This document shows, piece by piece, positions 1 to 7,010 of a stretch of 11,834 nucleotides of DNA. How positions within the stretch are numbered: position 1 is the stretch's first letter; every line of letters starts with the position of its first letter. Position numbers and translations under genes: made by a program. Under the pieces are notes generated by a model. It saw only the letters and a program-made list of their open reading frames with translations. It did not search any database and was not told the origin of the DNA. The DNA comes from Saprospiraceae bacterium UBA2365 (GTDB taxonomy: Bacteria > Bacteroidota > Bacteroidia > Chitinophagales > Saprospiraceae): assembly GCA_002344345.1 (NCBI GenBank), contig DDTL01000122.1, forward strand, positions 1 to 11,834. The letters run 5' to 3'.

Positions 1-62
1 TATGAATATTGTTGATATTTGTCGTTTGAATTCACCTTTTTTAACTCAAAGTAAGAAGGAAT

Positions 63-81
63 TATATGAAGACTTCATATA
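63..81. promoter_or_regulatory. perfect 19-nt palindrome in the dnaE leader
   Basis: The arms TATATGAAG (63-71) and CTTCATATA (73-81) are perfect reverse complements around a single A at 72. The site ends 18 nt before the dnaE start codon. Its odd length and 1-nt centre suit a dimeric repressor operator better than an RNA hairpin, since a 1-nt loop cannot fold without opening inner pairs. It overlaps the start of the micro-ORF. No regulator is encoded nearby, so the binding protein, if any, is unknown. Confidence 0.4.
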
Positions 82-98
82 CCTTTAAAAATATTTAA
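64..98 (+). CDS. possible 10-codon leader micro-ORF before dnaE
   Basis: ATG at 66-68 opens a ten-codon frame (MKTSYTFKNI) that stops with TAA at 96-98, one base before the dnaE ATG at 100. An AAGAAGGA stretch at 53-60 lies 5 nt before the ATG and is a good Shine-Dalgarno match, which is striking because the other genes here have none. The stop/start spacing would allow a ribosome finishing the micro-ORF to restart on dnaE (translational coupling). The frame differs from dnaE, so it is not an N-terminal extension. A frame this short can arise by chance; there is no homology evidence, and the encoded peptide may have no function of its own. Confidence 0.3.
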
Positions 99-99
99 A

Positions 100-3000
100 A
101 TGCCTGAGTACTGCCATTTACACAACCACACGCAATTTTCATTGTTGGATGGAGCATCTGACATACCCAAATTATTGGACAAAGCTGTCAAAGATGGGCA
201 AAAGGCTGTTGCCATAACAGATCATGGCAATATGTACGGGGCTTTTAAGTTTGTAAAGGAAGCAAAGAAAAGAGGTATAAAACCGATTGTGGGTTGTGAA
301 TTTTATTTGGTTGAAGATGCATCAAGAAATAAATTTGAAAGATCCAAAGGAGAAAAGGATGAACGCTTTCATCAGTTGCTGATCGCAAAAAATGAAGTTG
401 GGTATCGAAACTTATCGAAACTGGCTTCAATGGGATTTAAACTTGGGAAATATGGGAAATATCCAAGAATTGAGAAGGCATGGATTGAGCAGCATCATGA
501 AGGATTGATAGCTACAAGTTGTTGTCTGGGTGCAGAGATCCCTCAGGCGATATTGAAGGGAAATAATGAAAAAGCTGAAGCTTTACTGAAATGGTGGATT
601 GATCTTTTAGGGGAAGATTTTTATATTGAATTACAGAGACAAGGTGGACTGGATGATATAGACGGATCTGGTGTTTCCCAGGAAAGTATCAATCAACAAT
701 TATTGGTACTGGCAAAAAAATACAATTTAAAGACCATTGTTACCAATGATGCCCACTATATTGAGCAGGAAGATGCTGAGTATCATGATGTATTGTTGAG
801 TATCAATACTGGTTCGGTATTGACAGATACCACCAGGTTCAGATTCCCCAGCAATGATTTCTATTTTAAGACCCAGGCAGAGATGGCTTCTTTATTCTCA
901 GACCAATTGGAGGCAGTTGAGCAGACAATGGAAATCAATGATAAGATAGAAGAGTTAAATCTGGCCAGGAATGTAGTATTGCCTAAATTTCCATTACCTT
1001 CCGGATTTAGTACTCAGGATCAGTATCTGAGGTATCTTACATTTGAGGGAGCAAAGAAGAGATGGGGAAATTTGAGTGAAATTATTTTGGAGCGTTTGGA
1101 ATTTGAATTAAAAGTCATTTCTGAATCAGGCTATCCCGGATATTTTTTGATTGTTCAGGATTTCACGACATATGCCAGAAGTATAGGGGTTTCTGTTGGC
1201 CCTGGCCGTGGTTCAGCTGCCGGTTCAGCAGTTGCGTATTGTTTAGGCATCACCAACATTGATCCTATTAAGTATGATTTGTTGTTTGAGCGATTCCTGA
1301 ATCCTGGCCGGATCAGTATGCCTGATATAGATATTGATTTTGATGATGAAGGCAGATCCAGTGTGATAGAATATGTAAAGCAAAAATATGGGGAAGATCA
1401 GGTAGCCCAGATCGTAACCTATGGTACCATGGCGGCTAAATTGTCTTTGAGGGATGTCGGAAGGGTGATGGATATTCCATTACCGGAAGTAGACAGAGTT
1501 GCCAAGACCTTTCCAACTCACCTGAAAGCAACGTTGGATGCTATACTGGAAGAAAATGACATAGCAGAACATCTGAAGAAAGAACTGACCAATGACGACC
1601 TTGAAAAGGCCTATAAATTCCGGAGTCTGGCAACCGGGGACAATGAGATCGCCAAAATGATCAGGACTGCAAAATCGTTGGAAGGATCGGTTAGAAATAC
1701 AGGTGTGCATGCTTGCGGAGTTATAATAACGCCGGACGAGATCACGAATTATGTGCCGGTTTCAACTGCCAAAGAAGATGATATGATCATCAGTCAGTTT
1801 GACAATAGTGTTGTTGAAGATGCCGGATTGCTGAAGATGGATTTTCTTGGTTTGAAAACATTGTCCATCATAAAAGATGCGGTACTCATGATTGAAAAAT
1901 CCAAAGGAATCAAAGTTGACATAGATCATGTTGATCTTGAGGATCAGAAGACATTTGAGCTTTTTCAGCGGGGTGAAACTGTAGGGGTCTTCCAATATGA
2001 ATCGCCAGGTATGCAAAAGCATCTTAAAGAACTCAAGCCTAATAAGTTTGAGGATCTGATCGCAATGAATGCCCTGTATCGGCCTGGTCCCATGCAATAC
2101 ATCCCTGATTTTGTGGCCAGAAAGCACGGACGTCAGCCTATCACCTATGATTTACCTGAAATGGAAGGCATTTTGGCAGAAACATATGGAATTACGGTAT
2201 ATCAGGAGCAAGTGATGTTGCTTTCCCAAAAGCTGGCAGGATTTGACAAAGGGAATGCAGATTACCTTCGTAAAGGAATGGGCAAGAAACAAATGAGTAT
2301 TCTGGATGAACTTTACCCTAAATTTGTTGATGGCTGTCTTAAAAACGGGCATAGTAAAGATAAAGTTGATAAGATCTGGCATGACTGGCAGTCATTTGCA
2401 TCTTACGCATTTAATAAATCTCATTCGACCTGTTATGCTTATATCGGTTTTCAGACTGCTTTTTTAAAAGCCAATTACAAAGCTGAGTTTATGGCAGCTG
2501 TTCTGAATCACAACAAAAAGGATATTTCAAAGATCAATTTCTTTTTGAGGGAAAGCCACAGGTTGGATATTCCTGTTTTGGGTCCTGATGTTAATGAAAG
2601 CGAAACAGATTTCACCGTTGATAAAAAGGGAAACCTGCGTTTTGGATTGGCAGGATTGAAAGGTGTAGGAGAAGCACCAGTTCAGGAATTGATCGATGAA
2701 AGAAACAGAGGTGGTCATTTTAAAAATATTTTTGATCTGGCTAAACGTGTGAATCTGAGATCAGTCAATAAAAAGAGTTTTGAAAGTATGGCTTTGGGTG
2801 GTGCCTTTGATATTTTTAAAGGTGTTCATCGTGCGCAGTATTTTCTTGGTCAGGAGAAAGGCGATACATTGATAGATCAGGCGCTCAAATACGGAGCAGC
2901 CTTTCAAAAACAAAAAGGTCAGACACAGCTTTCTCTTTTTGGAGATAGCTATGATCCTTTTCAAATTGAGCCGGATATCCCGGACTGCGAGCCATGGAGT

Positions 3001-3630
3001 CTGATTGAAAAGCTGGAAAGGGAAAAGGAGGTGACAGGGATTTATATAAGCTCACATCCTTTGGATCAATACAAGCTGGAACTTGAGAATTTCGTCACCT
3101 GTGATCTGGAACATCTTGATTTTTTCAGGGATCAACGGGTTTCATTAGCGGGCATGGTGACCGAATCCCAGACAGGAATGAACAGGAAAGGCATTGAGTA
3201 TGGCAGGTATACCATAGAAGATTATAATAGCTCATTGACTCTCAGCCTCAATAATGAACAATTCAGAAAATTCGGTAATTATTTTCAACTTGGTCAGGTT
3301 TTATTTATCGAAGGCGTCATGCAAAGAGGTTATAACTCTGATAATTATTATTTTCAGGTATTTGAAGTAAGATTACTGGATACGATCGGTAAATTGCTGA
3401 CCAAATCCATAACGCTGTACATCGAGTTGGAAGATTTGAATGAAGGGTTGTTGGACCAGATATCTCAACTGATAAAGAAACATAAAGGCAAACACTTGTT
3501 AAAGATCACCCTATTGGATTCTGCTGATCAGCATAAGATGGATTTTGTTTCAAAAGGGGTTAAAATCAATGTGGACAGCAGTTTACTTCAAATACTTGAA
3601 AAGATACCTATAAAGTATAAAGTAAATTAA
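100..3630 (+). CDS. dnaE: DNA polymerase III subunit alpha (replicative polymerase)
   Basis: This is the catalytic alpha subunit of the replicative DNA polymerase III holoenzyme, polymerising leading and lagging strands in the cytoplasm. The 1176 residues fit full-length DnaE. Residues 1 to about 285 are the PHP domain, with HLHNHT at 6-11, LLDG at 15-18, TDHG at 40-43, E67, H91, SCC at 140-142 and TNDAH at 215-219. The polymerase palm has GPGRGSAAGSA at 367-377, PDIDIDF at 408-414 (catalytic D409 and D411) and KMDFLGL at 579-585 (third catalytic D581). NALYRPGP (657-664) and the fingers region near 700-780 follow. QLSLF at 943-947 is a textbook beta-clamp-binding peptide, followed by an OB-fold (about 1013-1094) and a short C-terminal tail in the position of the tau-binding domain. 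The ATG at 100 gives the expected N-terminus beginning just before HLH. It is DnaE1-type, not PolC: there is no inserted DEDD exonuclease. No upstream gene is visible in the window. Confidence 0.98.
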   Translation: MPEYCHLHNHTQFSLLDGASDIPKLLDKAVKDGQKAVAITDHGNMYGAFKFVKEAKKRGIKPIVGCEFYLVEDASRNKFERSKGEKDERFHQLLIAKNEVGYRNLSKLASMGFKLGKYGKYPRIEKAWIEQHHEGLIATSCCLGAEIPQAILKGNNEKAEALLKWWIDLLGEDFYIELQRQGGLDDIDGSGVSQESINQQLLVLAKKYNLKTIVTNDAHYIEQEDAEYHDVLLSINTGSVLTDTTRFRFPSNDFYFKTQAEMASLFSDQLEAVEQTMEINDKIEELNLARNVVLPKFPLPSGFSTQDQYLRYLTFEGAKKRWGNLSEIILERLEFELKVISESGYPGYFLIVQDFTTYARSIGVSVGPGRGSAAGSAVAYCLGITNIDPIKYDLLFERFLNPGRISMPDIDIDFDDEGRSSVIEYVKQKYGEDQVAQIVTYGTMAAKLSLRDVGRVMDIPLPEVDRVAKTFPTHLKATLDAILEENDIAEHLKKELTNDDLEKAYKFRSLATGDNEIAKMIRTAKSLEGSVRNTGVHACGVIITPDEITNYVPVSTAKEDDMIISQFDNSVVEDAGLLKMDFLGLKTLSIIKDAVLMIEKSKGIKVDIDHVDLEDQKTFELFQRGETVGVFQYESPGMQKHLKELKPNKFEDLIAMNALYRPGPMQYIPDFVARKHGRQPITYDLPEMEGILAETYGITVYQEQVMLLSQKLAGFDKGNADYLRKGMGKKQMSILDELYPKFVDGCLKNGHSKDKVDKIWHDWQSFASYAFNKSHSTCYAYIGFQTAFLKANYKAEFMAAVLNHNKKDISKINFFLRESHRLDIPVLGPDVNESETDFTVDKKGNLRFGLAGLKGVGEAPVQELIDERNRGGHFKNIFDLAKRVNLRSVNKKSFESMALGGAFDIFKGVHRAQYFLGQEKGDTLIDQALKYGAAFQKQKGQTQLSLFGDSYDPFQIEPDIPDCEPWSLIEKLEREKEVTGIYISSHPLDQYKLELENFVTCDLEHLDFFRDQRVSLAGMVTESQTGMNRKGIEYGRYTIEDYNSSLTLSLNNEQFRKFGNYFQLGQVLFIEGVMQRGYNSDNYYFQVFEVRLLDTIGKLLTKSITLYIELEDLNEGLLDQISQLIKKHKGKHLLKITLLDSADQHKMDFVSKGVKINVDSSLLQILEKIPIKYKVN

Positions 3631-3665
3631 GGCTAAAAATTGAGGAATATTGGTGCAATGAGTAC

Positions 3666-3709
3666 GCAACAGCTGTAAAATGAGCTGTTAAACACAATGT
3701 TGCTTTTTT
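3666..3709 (+). terminator. probable dnaE terminator
   Basis: Beginning 36 nt after the dnaE stop, GCAACA (3666-3671) pairs with TGTTGC (3698-3703), directly followed by six T at 3704-3709. An overlapping alternative pairs AACAGCT (3668-3674) with AGCTGTT (3683-3689), a perfect 7-bp stem with an 8-nt loop. The two stems compete, so the exact fold is unclear, but the position and T-run suit an intrinsic terminator. Confidence 0.45.
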
Positions 3710-3870
3710 CTGTAATTCAGTACTTTTTTTTAGCCAAAAGATTTCATTTGTTGTGAAATAAGGTGGAAGTTTTTTAAGAACTTTATAGTATTCAAATGAA
3801 TCAAAATAATAAATTTGTGGCTGCCAAATTTTTTGGTATTGGAGATTCAGTATAAAATTACTTTCAGAAC

Positions 3871-3919
3871 CCGGATCATAGTCCTGTATTTACTTATTTA
3901 TTTTGATCCTGGTTTTTTT
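3871..3919 (+). terminator. terminator-like hairpin in the ddl leader
   Basis: CCGGATCA (3871-3878) pairs with TGATCCTGG (3904-3912) with one bulged T, followed at once by seven T (3913-3919). The loop is 25 nt. It lies 55 nt before the ddl start, so it is either a second terminator for leftward genes or an attenuator for ddl. Which one applies depends on the ddl transcription start, which I cannot place. Confidence 0.4.
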
Positions 3920-3974
3920 GGAGTATTTTTTAATTAGGCAAATCATTCATGCAATTGAATTCATCATTAATTAT

Positions 3975-5051
3975 ATGGAAAAACTAAATGTGGCGATCAT
4001 TTTTGGTGGTAAATCCGCAGAACATGAAATTTCTGTAAGATCTGCACAATCCATCATCCACAACATCGATCGGGAAAAGTACCATATTCACCTGATTTTT
4101 ATCGACAAGGAAGGGCATTGGAAGATGATGCCTTCAAAAATGGTTTTTGAATTGGATCATACATTGAATTTAAGTTACTTCACTGAGGATGTTGCTTTTG
4201 CATGTATGGAAAACACAAAGTTATTTTTGCCAGGAGAAGGGAATACGCCGATCAAGGTAGATGTGGTTTTTCCGGTACTACATGGCCCATACGGAGAAGA
4301 TGGAACGATTCAGGGATTGTTCAGAATTTTGCAGCTGCCTTTCGTTGGCTGTGACGTGATGGGGTCTGCAGCAGGAATGGATAAAGATGTGATGAAACGT
4401 CTGCTTATTGAAGCAGGAATCCCGATCGGGAAATATCTGGGATGTTACAGACATAATGCGCCATCTTTTGAAGAAATAGAGGAAAAACTAGGTCTGCCGG
4501 TATATATCAAGCCGGCCAAAATGGGATCTTCTGTAGGGATCAGCAAAGTTGAAACCAAATCTGCATATAGTGTTGCATTGGAGGAGGCTTTTAAGTATGA
4601 TCATAAAGTAGTTATTGAGGAGAATATCTCCGGTATGGAAATCGAGTGTGCGGTTTTGGGCAATCGTTTTCCTGAGGCTTCTACTGTAGGAAGAATTACC
4701 AGTTTTCATGATTTTTACACCTATGATTCAAAGTATCTGGATGACAAAGGATTTAAAATTGAAATTCCGGCACCCATTGATCCGGCTTCAATTGAAGCGA
4801 TCAGAAAAATGGCCATTCGCGTATTTCAAGCACTGGAATCGGAGGGTCTGGGTCGGATAGATGTTTTTTTAAAAGAAAATGGAGAAATTCTGGTCAACGA
4901 GATCAATACACTTCCAGGATTTACCAATATAAGCATGTATCCGATGTTGTGGGAAAAATCCGGCCTGGTATATCCTGATTTAATTGACCGGTTAATCGGC
5001 CTGGCTATTGAACGATGGGAAGCTGACAATCTTCTAAAGTCCAGTATTTAA
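3975..5051 (+). CDS. ddl: D-alanine--D-alanine ligase
   Basis: An ATP-grasp ligase joining two D-alanines for the end of the peptidoglycan stem peptide, cytoplasmic. I use the ATG at 3975 (358 residues): an earlier in-frame ATG at 3903 would add 24 hydrophobic residues that precede the conserved start and overlap the hairpin at 3871-3919. Visible motifs are FGGKSAEHEISVRSA (10-24), LHGPYGEDGTIQG (102-114), the ATP-binding YIKPAKMGSSVGISKV (177-192), the omega-loop YDSKYLDD (250-257), GRIDVFL (293-299) and NEINTLPGFTNISMYP (308-323), which supplies the metal ligands E309 and N311. K253-Y254 aligns with Lys215-Tyr216 of E. coli DdlB; the Tyr supports D-Ala-D-Ala rather than VanA-type D-Ala-D-Lac activity. 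It is transcribed alone and ends in a strong hairpin. In many Bacteroidota ddl sits beside a PASTA gene; here that neighbour is present but convergent. Confidence 0.97.
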   Translation: MEKLNVAIIFGGKSAEHEISVRSAQSIIHNIDREKYHIHLIFIDKEGHWKMMPSKMVFELDHTLNLSYFTEDVAFACMENTKLFLPGEGNTPIKVDVVFPVLHGPYGEDGTIQGLFRILQLPFVGCDVMGSAAGMDKDVMKRLLIEAGIPIGKYLGCYRHNAPSFEEIEEKLGLPVYIKPAKMGSSVGISKVETKSAYSVALEEAFKYDHKVVIEENISGMEIECAVLGNRFPEASTVGRITSFHDFYTYDSKYLDDKGFKIEIPAPIDPASIEAIRKMAIRVFQALESEGLGRIDVFLKENGEILVNEINTLPGFTNISMYPMLWEKSGLVYPDLIDRLIGLAIERWEADNLLKSSI

Positions 5052-5053
5052 CC

Positions 5054-5094
5054 AAAAAATCTTCTATGTTGTAAAACAAGACAGAAGATTTTTT
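5054..5094. terminator. strong ddl terminator, symmetric
   Basis: AAAAAATCTTCT (5054-5065) and AGAAGATTTTTT (5083-5094) are perfect 12-bp reverse complements, starting 3 nt after the ddl stop. The 17-nt loop contains an inner TTGT-AAA-ACAA stem. The A-run on one side and T-run on the other let it work in both directions, suiting its place between convergent genes. Confidence 0.8.
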
Positions 5095-5141
5095 AGCTAA
5101 ATTTAACAAGAAAGTGGTTTTATCTTAAAAGATCAAAATTG

Positions 5142-5290
5142 TTTAGGTTAGTAACCTTTTAGTCTTAAGTTTTTTAGCAAATCAAATATACAAGAGTAAA
5201 AACTTTAAAACTTAGGCAAATTAAGTGACTTTTGCTCATTGTACACCATCAAATCCTACTGAATAACGGACTGATCAGCTGATCACCAGA
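5142..5290. repeat. dispersed intergenic repeat, copy A
   Basis: This stretch aligns in the same orientation with 11150-11307. Shared blocks include TTTAGGTT at the left end, TTTTAGTCTT, TTTTAGC, AGGCAAA, GTG.CTTTTGC, TCAAATCC and ATCAGCT. It also contains a perfect 14-bp palindrome, TGATCAGCTGATCA (5272-5285). The copies differ by many substitutions and small indels, so they are old or under loose constraint. It lies between the ends of ddl and the PASTA gene. It encodes nothing credible. Confidence 0.65.
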
Positions 5291-5333
5291 ATAATTCAAA
5301 AAGATCAAGACAAAACTTTTAATCTTTAAGGGA

Positions 5334-6155
5334 TTACCTACAGCCTGCCGGTTTATCTTCGCTGATGATCAAATCAACCGGTGTATCAAAAATAATCGTT
5401 GAATCCGGATGATATGGTGGATGTTGACCAATGACATAACCTTCCATTTCGGATGTGATTGCTCCATCTTTTTGAACCTGTCCGATTCTCAGGTTGGCAC
5501 TTTCCAATATAAAAGCAGCTTCCTCCACGGATTTGCAATAAAGGTCCGGAATACTGACAGCACCGCCAGACTTTTTACTGAGAATAAATTCAATGGTTCC
5601 GCCTTTTTCTATTTCGATATTTTTTAATTCGCCCTGACTGGAAACGATCAATCTACCCCGATAATAAGCCTCCATGATATAATCCGGTTCTCCCAGGTCA
5701 AATTTATATCCTTTGATCACAGATCTGATTTGTCGCAATTCAAGTTCTTTTTTCTTTGATAGAAAATTTCTTCCATATAATTCAGGCAAGTCTTTGAGTT
5801 TGATCTTATCTGCCGTTGATTTTGAGATGGTGACGTAGATCTTTCGTCTTTCTTTAACCTTTGTAAGCGGTTTGGGATTTTGATCCAGAATGATTCCCCC
5901 GCGTATACCCACTCTATGAATGGAATCATCAACGACAATAATAAAATTTTTTGCCTCAGCATCGCGGGTGGCAGCTTCGATGGTTTGATTTGTATAATCA
6001 GGTAATTCCAAAGCCTGTCCGTGATGGGTGTAAATTCTCAGCCACAGGAACAATAATATAAGGATCAAGGCAAAAAATCCGAAAATGTAACCAAGGTGTT
6101 TAAAGAAAACTTTGCTTTTTAAAAATTCTAGCAAGGAGTTTGAGTTGTCAGACAT
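5334..6155 (-). CDS. PASTA-domain membrane protein (no kinase domain)
   Basis: 273 residues. A short cytoplasmic N-terminus is followed by one membrane helix (about 20-41, GYIFGFFALILILLFLWL) and an exported C-terminal part. PASTA repeats are seen at about 46-112 (LPDYTNQTIEAA..., ending IYVTISK) and 198-266 (IPDLYCKSVEEAAFILESANLRIG...). The middle stretch, about 118-196, is a more degenerate repeat starting LPELYGRN. PASTA modules are known to bind peptidoglycan stem peptides or beta-lactams in PknB-type kinases and class B PBPs; here no kinase or transpeptidase domain is attached, so it probably acts as an envelope sensor or scaffold (inference). It lies 120 nt downstream of rnc on the same strand and may be the third gene of the fabF-rnc transcript; I see no clear promoter in the gap. 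It converges on ddl, a functionally related gene. The ATG at 6155 gives a sensible N-in membrane protein. Confidence 0.88.
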   Translation of the reverse strand: MSDNSNSLLEFLKSKVFFKHLGYIFGFFALILILLFLWLRIYTHHGQALELPDYTNQTIEAATRDAEAKNFIIVVDDSIHRVGIRGGIILDQNPKPLTKVKERRKIYVTISKSTADKIKLKDLPELYGRNFLSKKKELELRQIRSVIKGYKFDLGEPDYIMEAYYRGRLIVSSQGELKNIEIEKGGTIEFILSKKSGGAVSIPDLYCKSVEEAAFILESANLRIGQVQKDGAITSEMEGYVIGQHPPYHPDSTIIFDTPVDLIISEDKPAGCR

Positions 6156-6275
6156 TGCAAAGGTGTTTTATGTAATTTAAATTGCGAGCTAAAGTTATTC
6201 TAAAATTCGTAAGTACAGAGAGAAAAACGGGAATCATTTGCCAAAATAATTTTCACCAATGCCTGGGTTGCCGAA

Positions 6276-7004
6276 TCATGACACATTTACTTTAAGGCAT
6301 CTCAATGCTACCTGAGCTGCTTTTTGTTCAGCGGATTTTTTATTATAGGCTTCGCCTTCTGAAATCAATTCTTCGTCTACAGAAACTGCCATCTTGAAAA
6401 GATCTCTGCCATTTGTTTTTGTTTTGGACAGCAGTTTAAATTCGATGGATTTGTTGGATTTTTGACTCCATTCGAGGAGCTGGCTTTTATAATTGTCATC
6501 AACTGATTCCAATTCTGCCAAATCAAGGTGCTGAAGCAGCATTTCCCTGACGACGAATTTTTTGGCTTTTTCATATCCTCCATCCAGGTAGATCGCGCCG
6601 ATCAGTGCTTCGAACGCATTACCGGCCATTGTATTTGATATAACGCCAATGGAGTAATCTGATAAGATCACATCCAATCCAAGGTCCTGTGCAAGGTCAT
6701 TGAGGGTTTTGCGTTTGACGATTTTTGAACGCATTTTAGTCAGGAATCCTTCATTTTTGTATGGGTATTTTTGAAAAAGGTATTCTCCAACGACCATGCT
6801 CAAAAAAGCATCCCCAAGGTACTCAAGCCTCTCATTGCTATATGGATAGATCGTGTCGCCGTTATTTAGTGATTTATGGTGAAATGCAAGTTCGAATAAA
6901 TTTATCCTGACCGGTTCATAATGCAAGGTTTTCTTTATGTTCTTTGCCAGGTTCCTTTTGGGAGCCAGATAGAGATTATATTTCCTTTTGAAAAAGCTAA
7001 ACAC
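6276..7004 (-). CDS. rnc: ribonuclease III
   Basis: Double-strand-specific endoribonuclease that processes rRNA precursors and structured mRNAs in the cytoplasm. The 242 residues hold a catalytic RNase III domain (about 20-162) with the signature NERLEYLGDAFL (57-68: E58, E61, D65), EGFLTKMRS with E85, and GNAFEALIGAIYLDGG (128-143: E132). A double-stranded RNA-binding domain follows (about 171-237), ending in NKKSAEQKAAQVAL. N129 stands where E. coli RNase III has the metal ligand D114. The start codon is GTG at 7004: the same frame is stopped by the fabF TAA (7013-7011), only TTA and ACA codons lie between, and the next Met is far inside the domain. The 6-nt gap to fabF shows co-transcription. 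The N-terminal 20 residues are basic and precede the usual start of the domain. Confidence 0.95.
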   Translation of the reverse strand: MFSFFKRKYNLYLAPKRNLAKNIKKTLHYEPVRINLFELAFHHKSLNNGDTIYPYSNERLEYLGDAFLSMVVGEYLFQKYPYKNEGFLTKMRSKIVKRKTLNDLAQDLGLDVILSDYSIGVISNTMAGNAFEALIGAIYLDGGYEKAKKFVVREMLLQHLDLAELESVDDNYKSQLLEWSQKSNKSIEFKLLSKTKTNGRDLFKMAVSVDEELISEGEAYNKKSAEQKAAQVALRCLKVNVS

Positions 7005-7010
7005 TGTTAA

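Larger units (their letters stand above)
3631..3974. other. dnaE-ddl intergenic region (344 nt)
   Basis: AT-rich spacer with no credible gene. It holds the probable dnaE terminator and a second terminator-like hairpin at 3871-3919. TAAATTTG at 3810-3817 matches the Bacteroidota -7 element (TAnnTTTG) exactly, but no TTG stands at the usual -33 spacing, so I do not call a promoter there. Minor inverted repeats (TTTCA...TGAAA; CCAAA...TTTGG) are weak. Confidence 0.5.

Noticed and set aside
1762..2127. 121-codon minus-strand frame inside dnaE
   Set aside because: Lies fully within the conserved polymerase core and has no recognisable protein features.
3810..3817. ddl promoter from TAAATTTG
   Set aside because: The -7 match is perfect but no TTG lies at the -33 spacing, and a terminator-like hairpin stands between it and ddl.
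3903..3974. 24-residue N-terminal extension of Ddl from the ATG at 3903
   Set aside because: It precedes the canonical MEKLNVAIIFGGKSAEHE start, overlaps a hairpin with a T-run, and such an extension is not known for this cytoplasmic enzyme.
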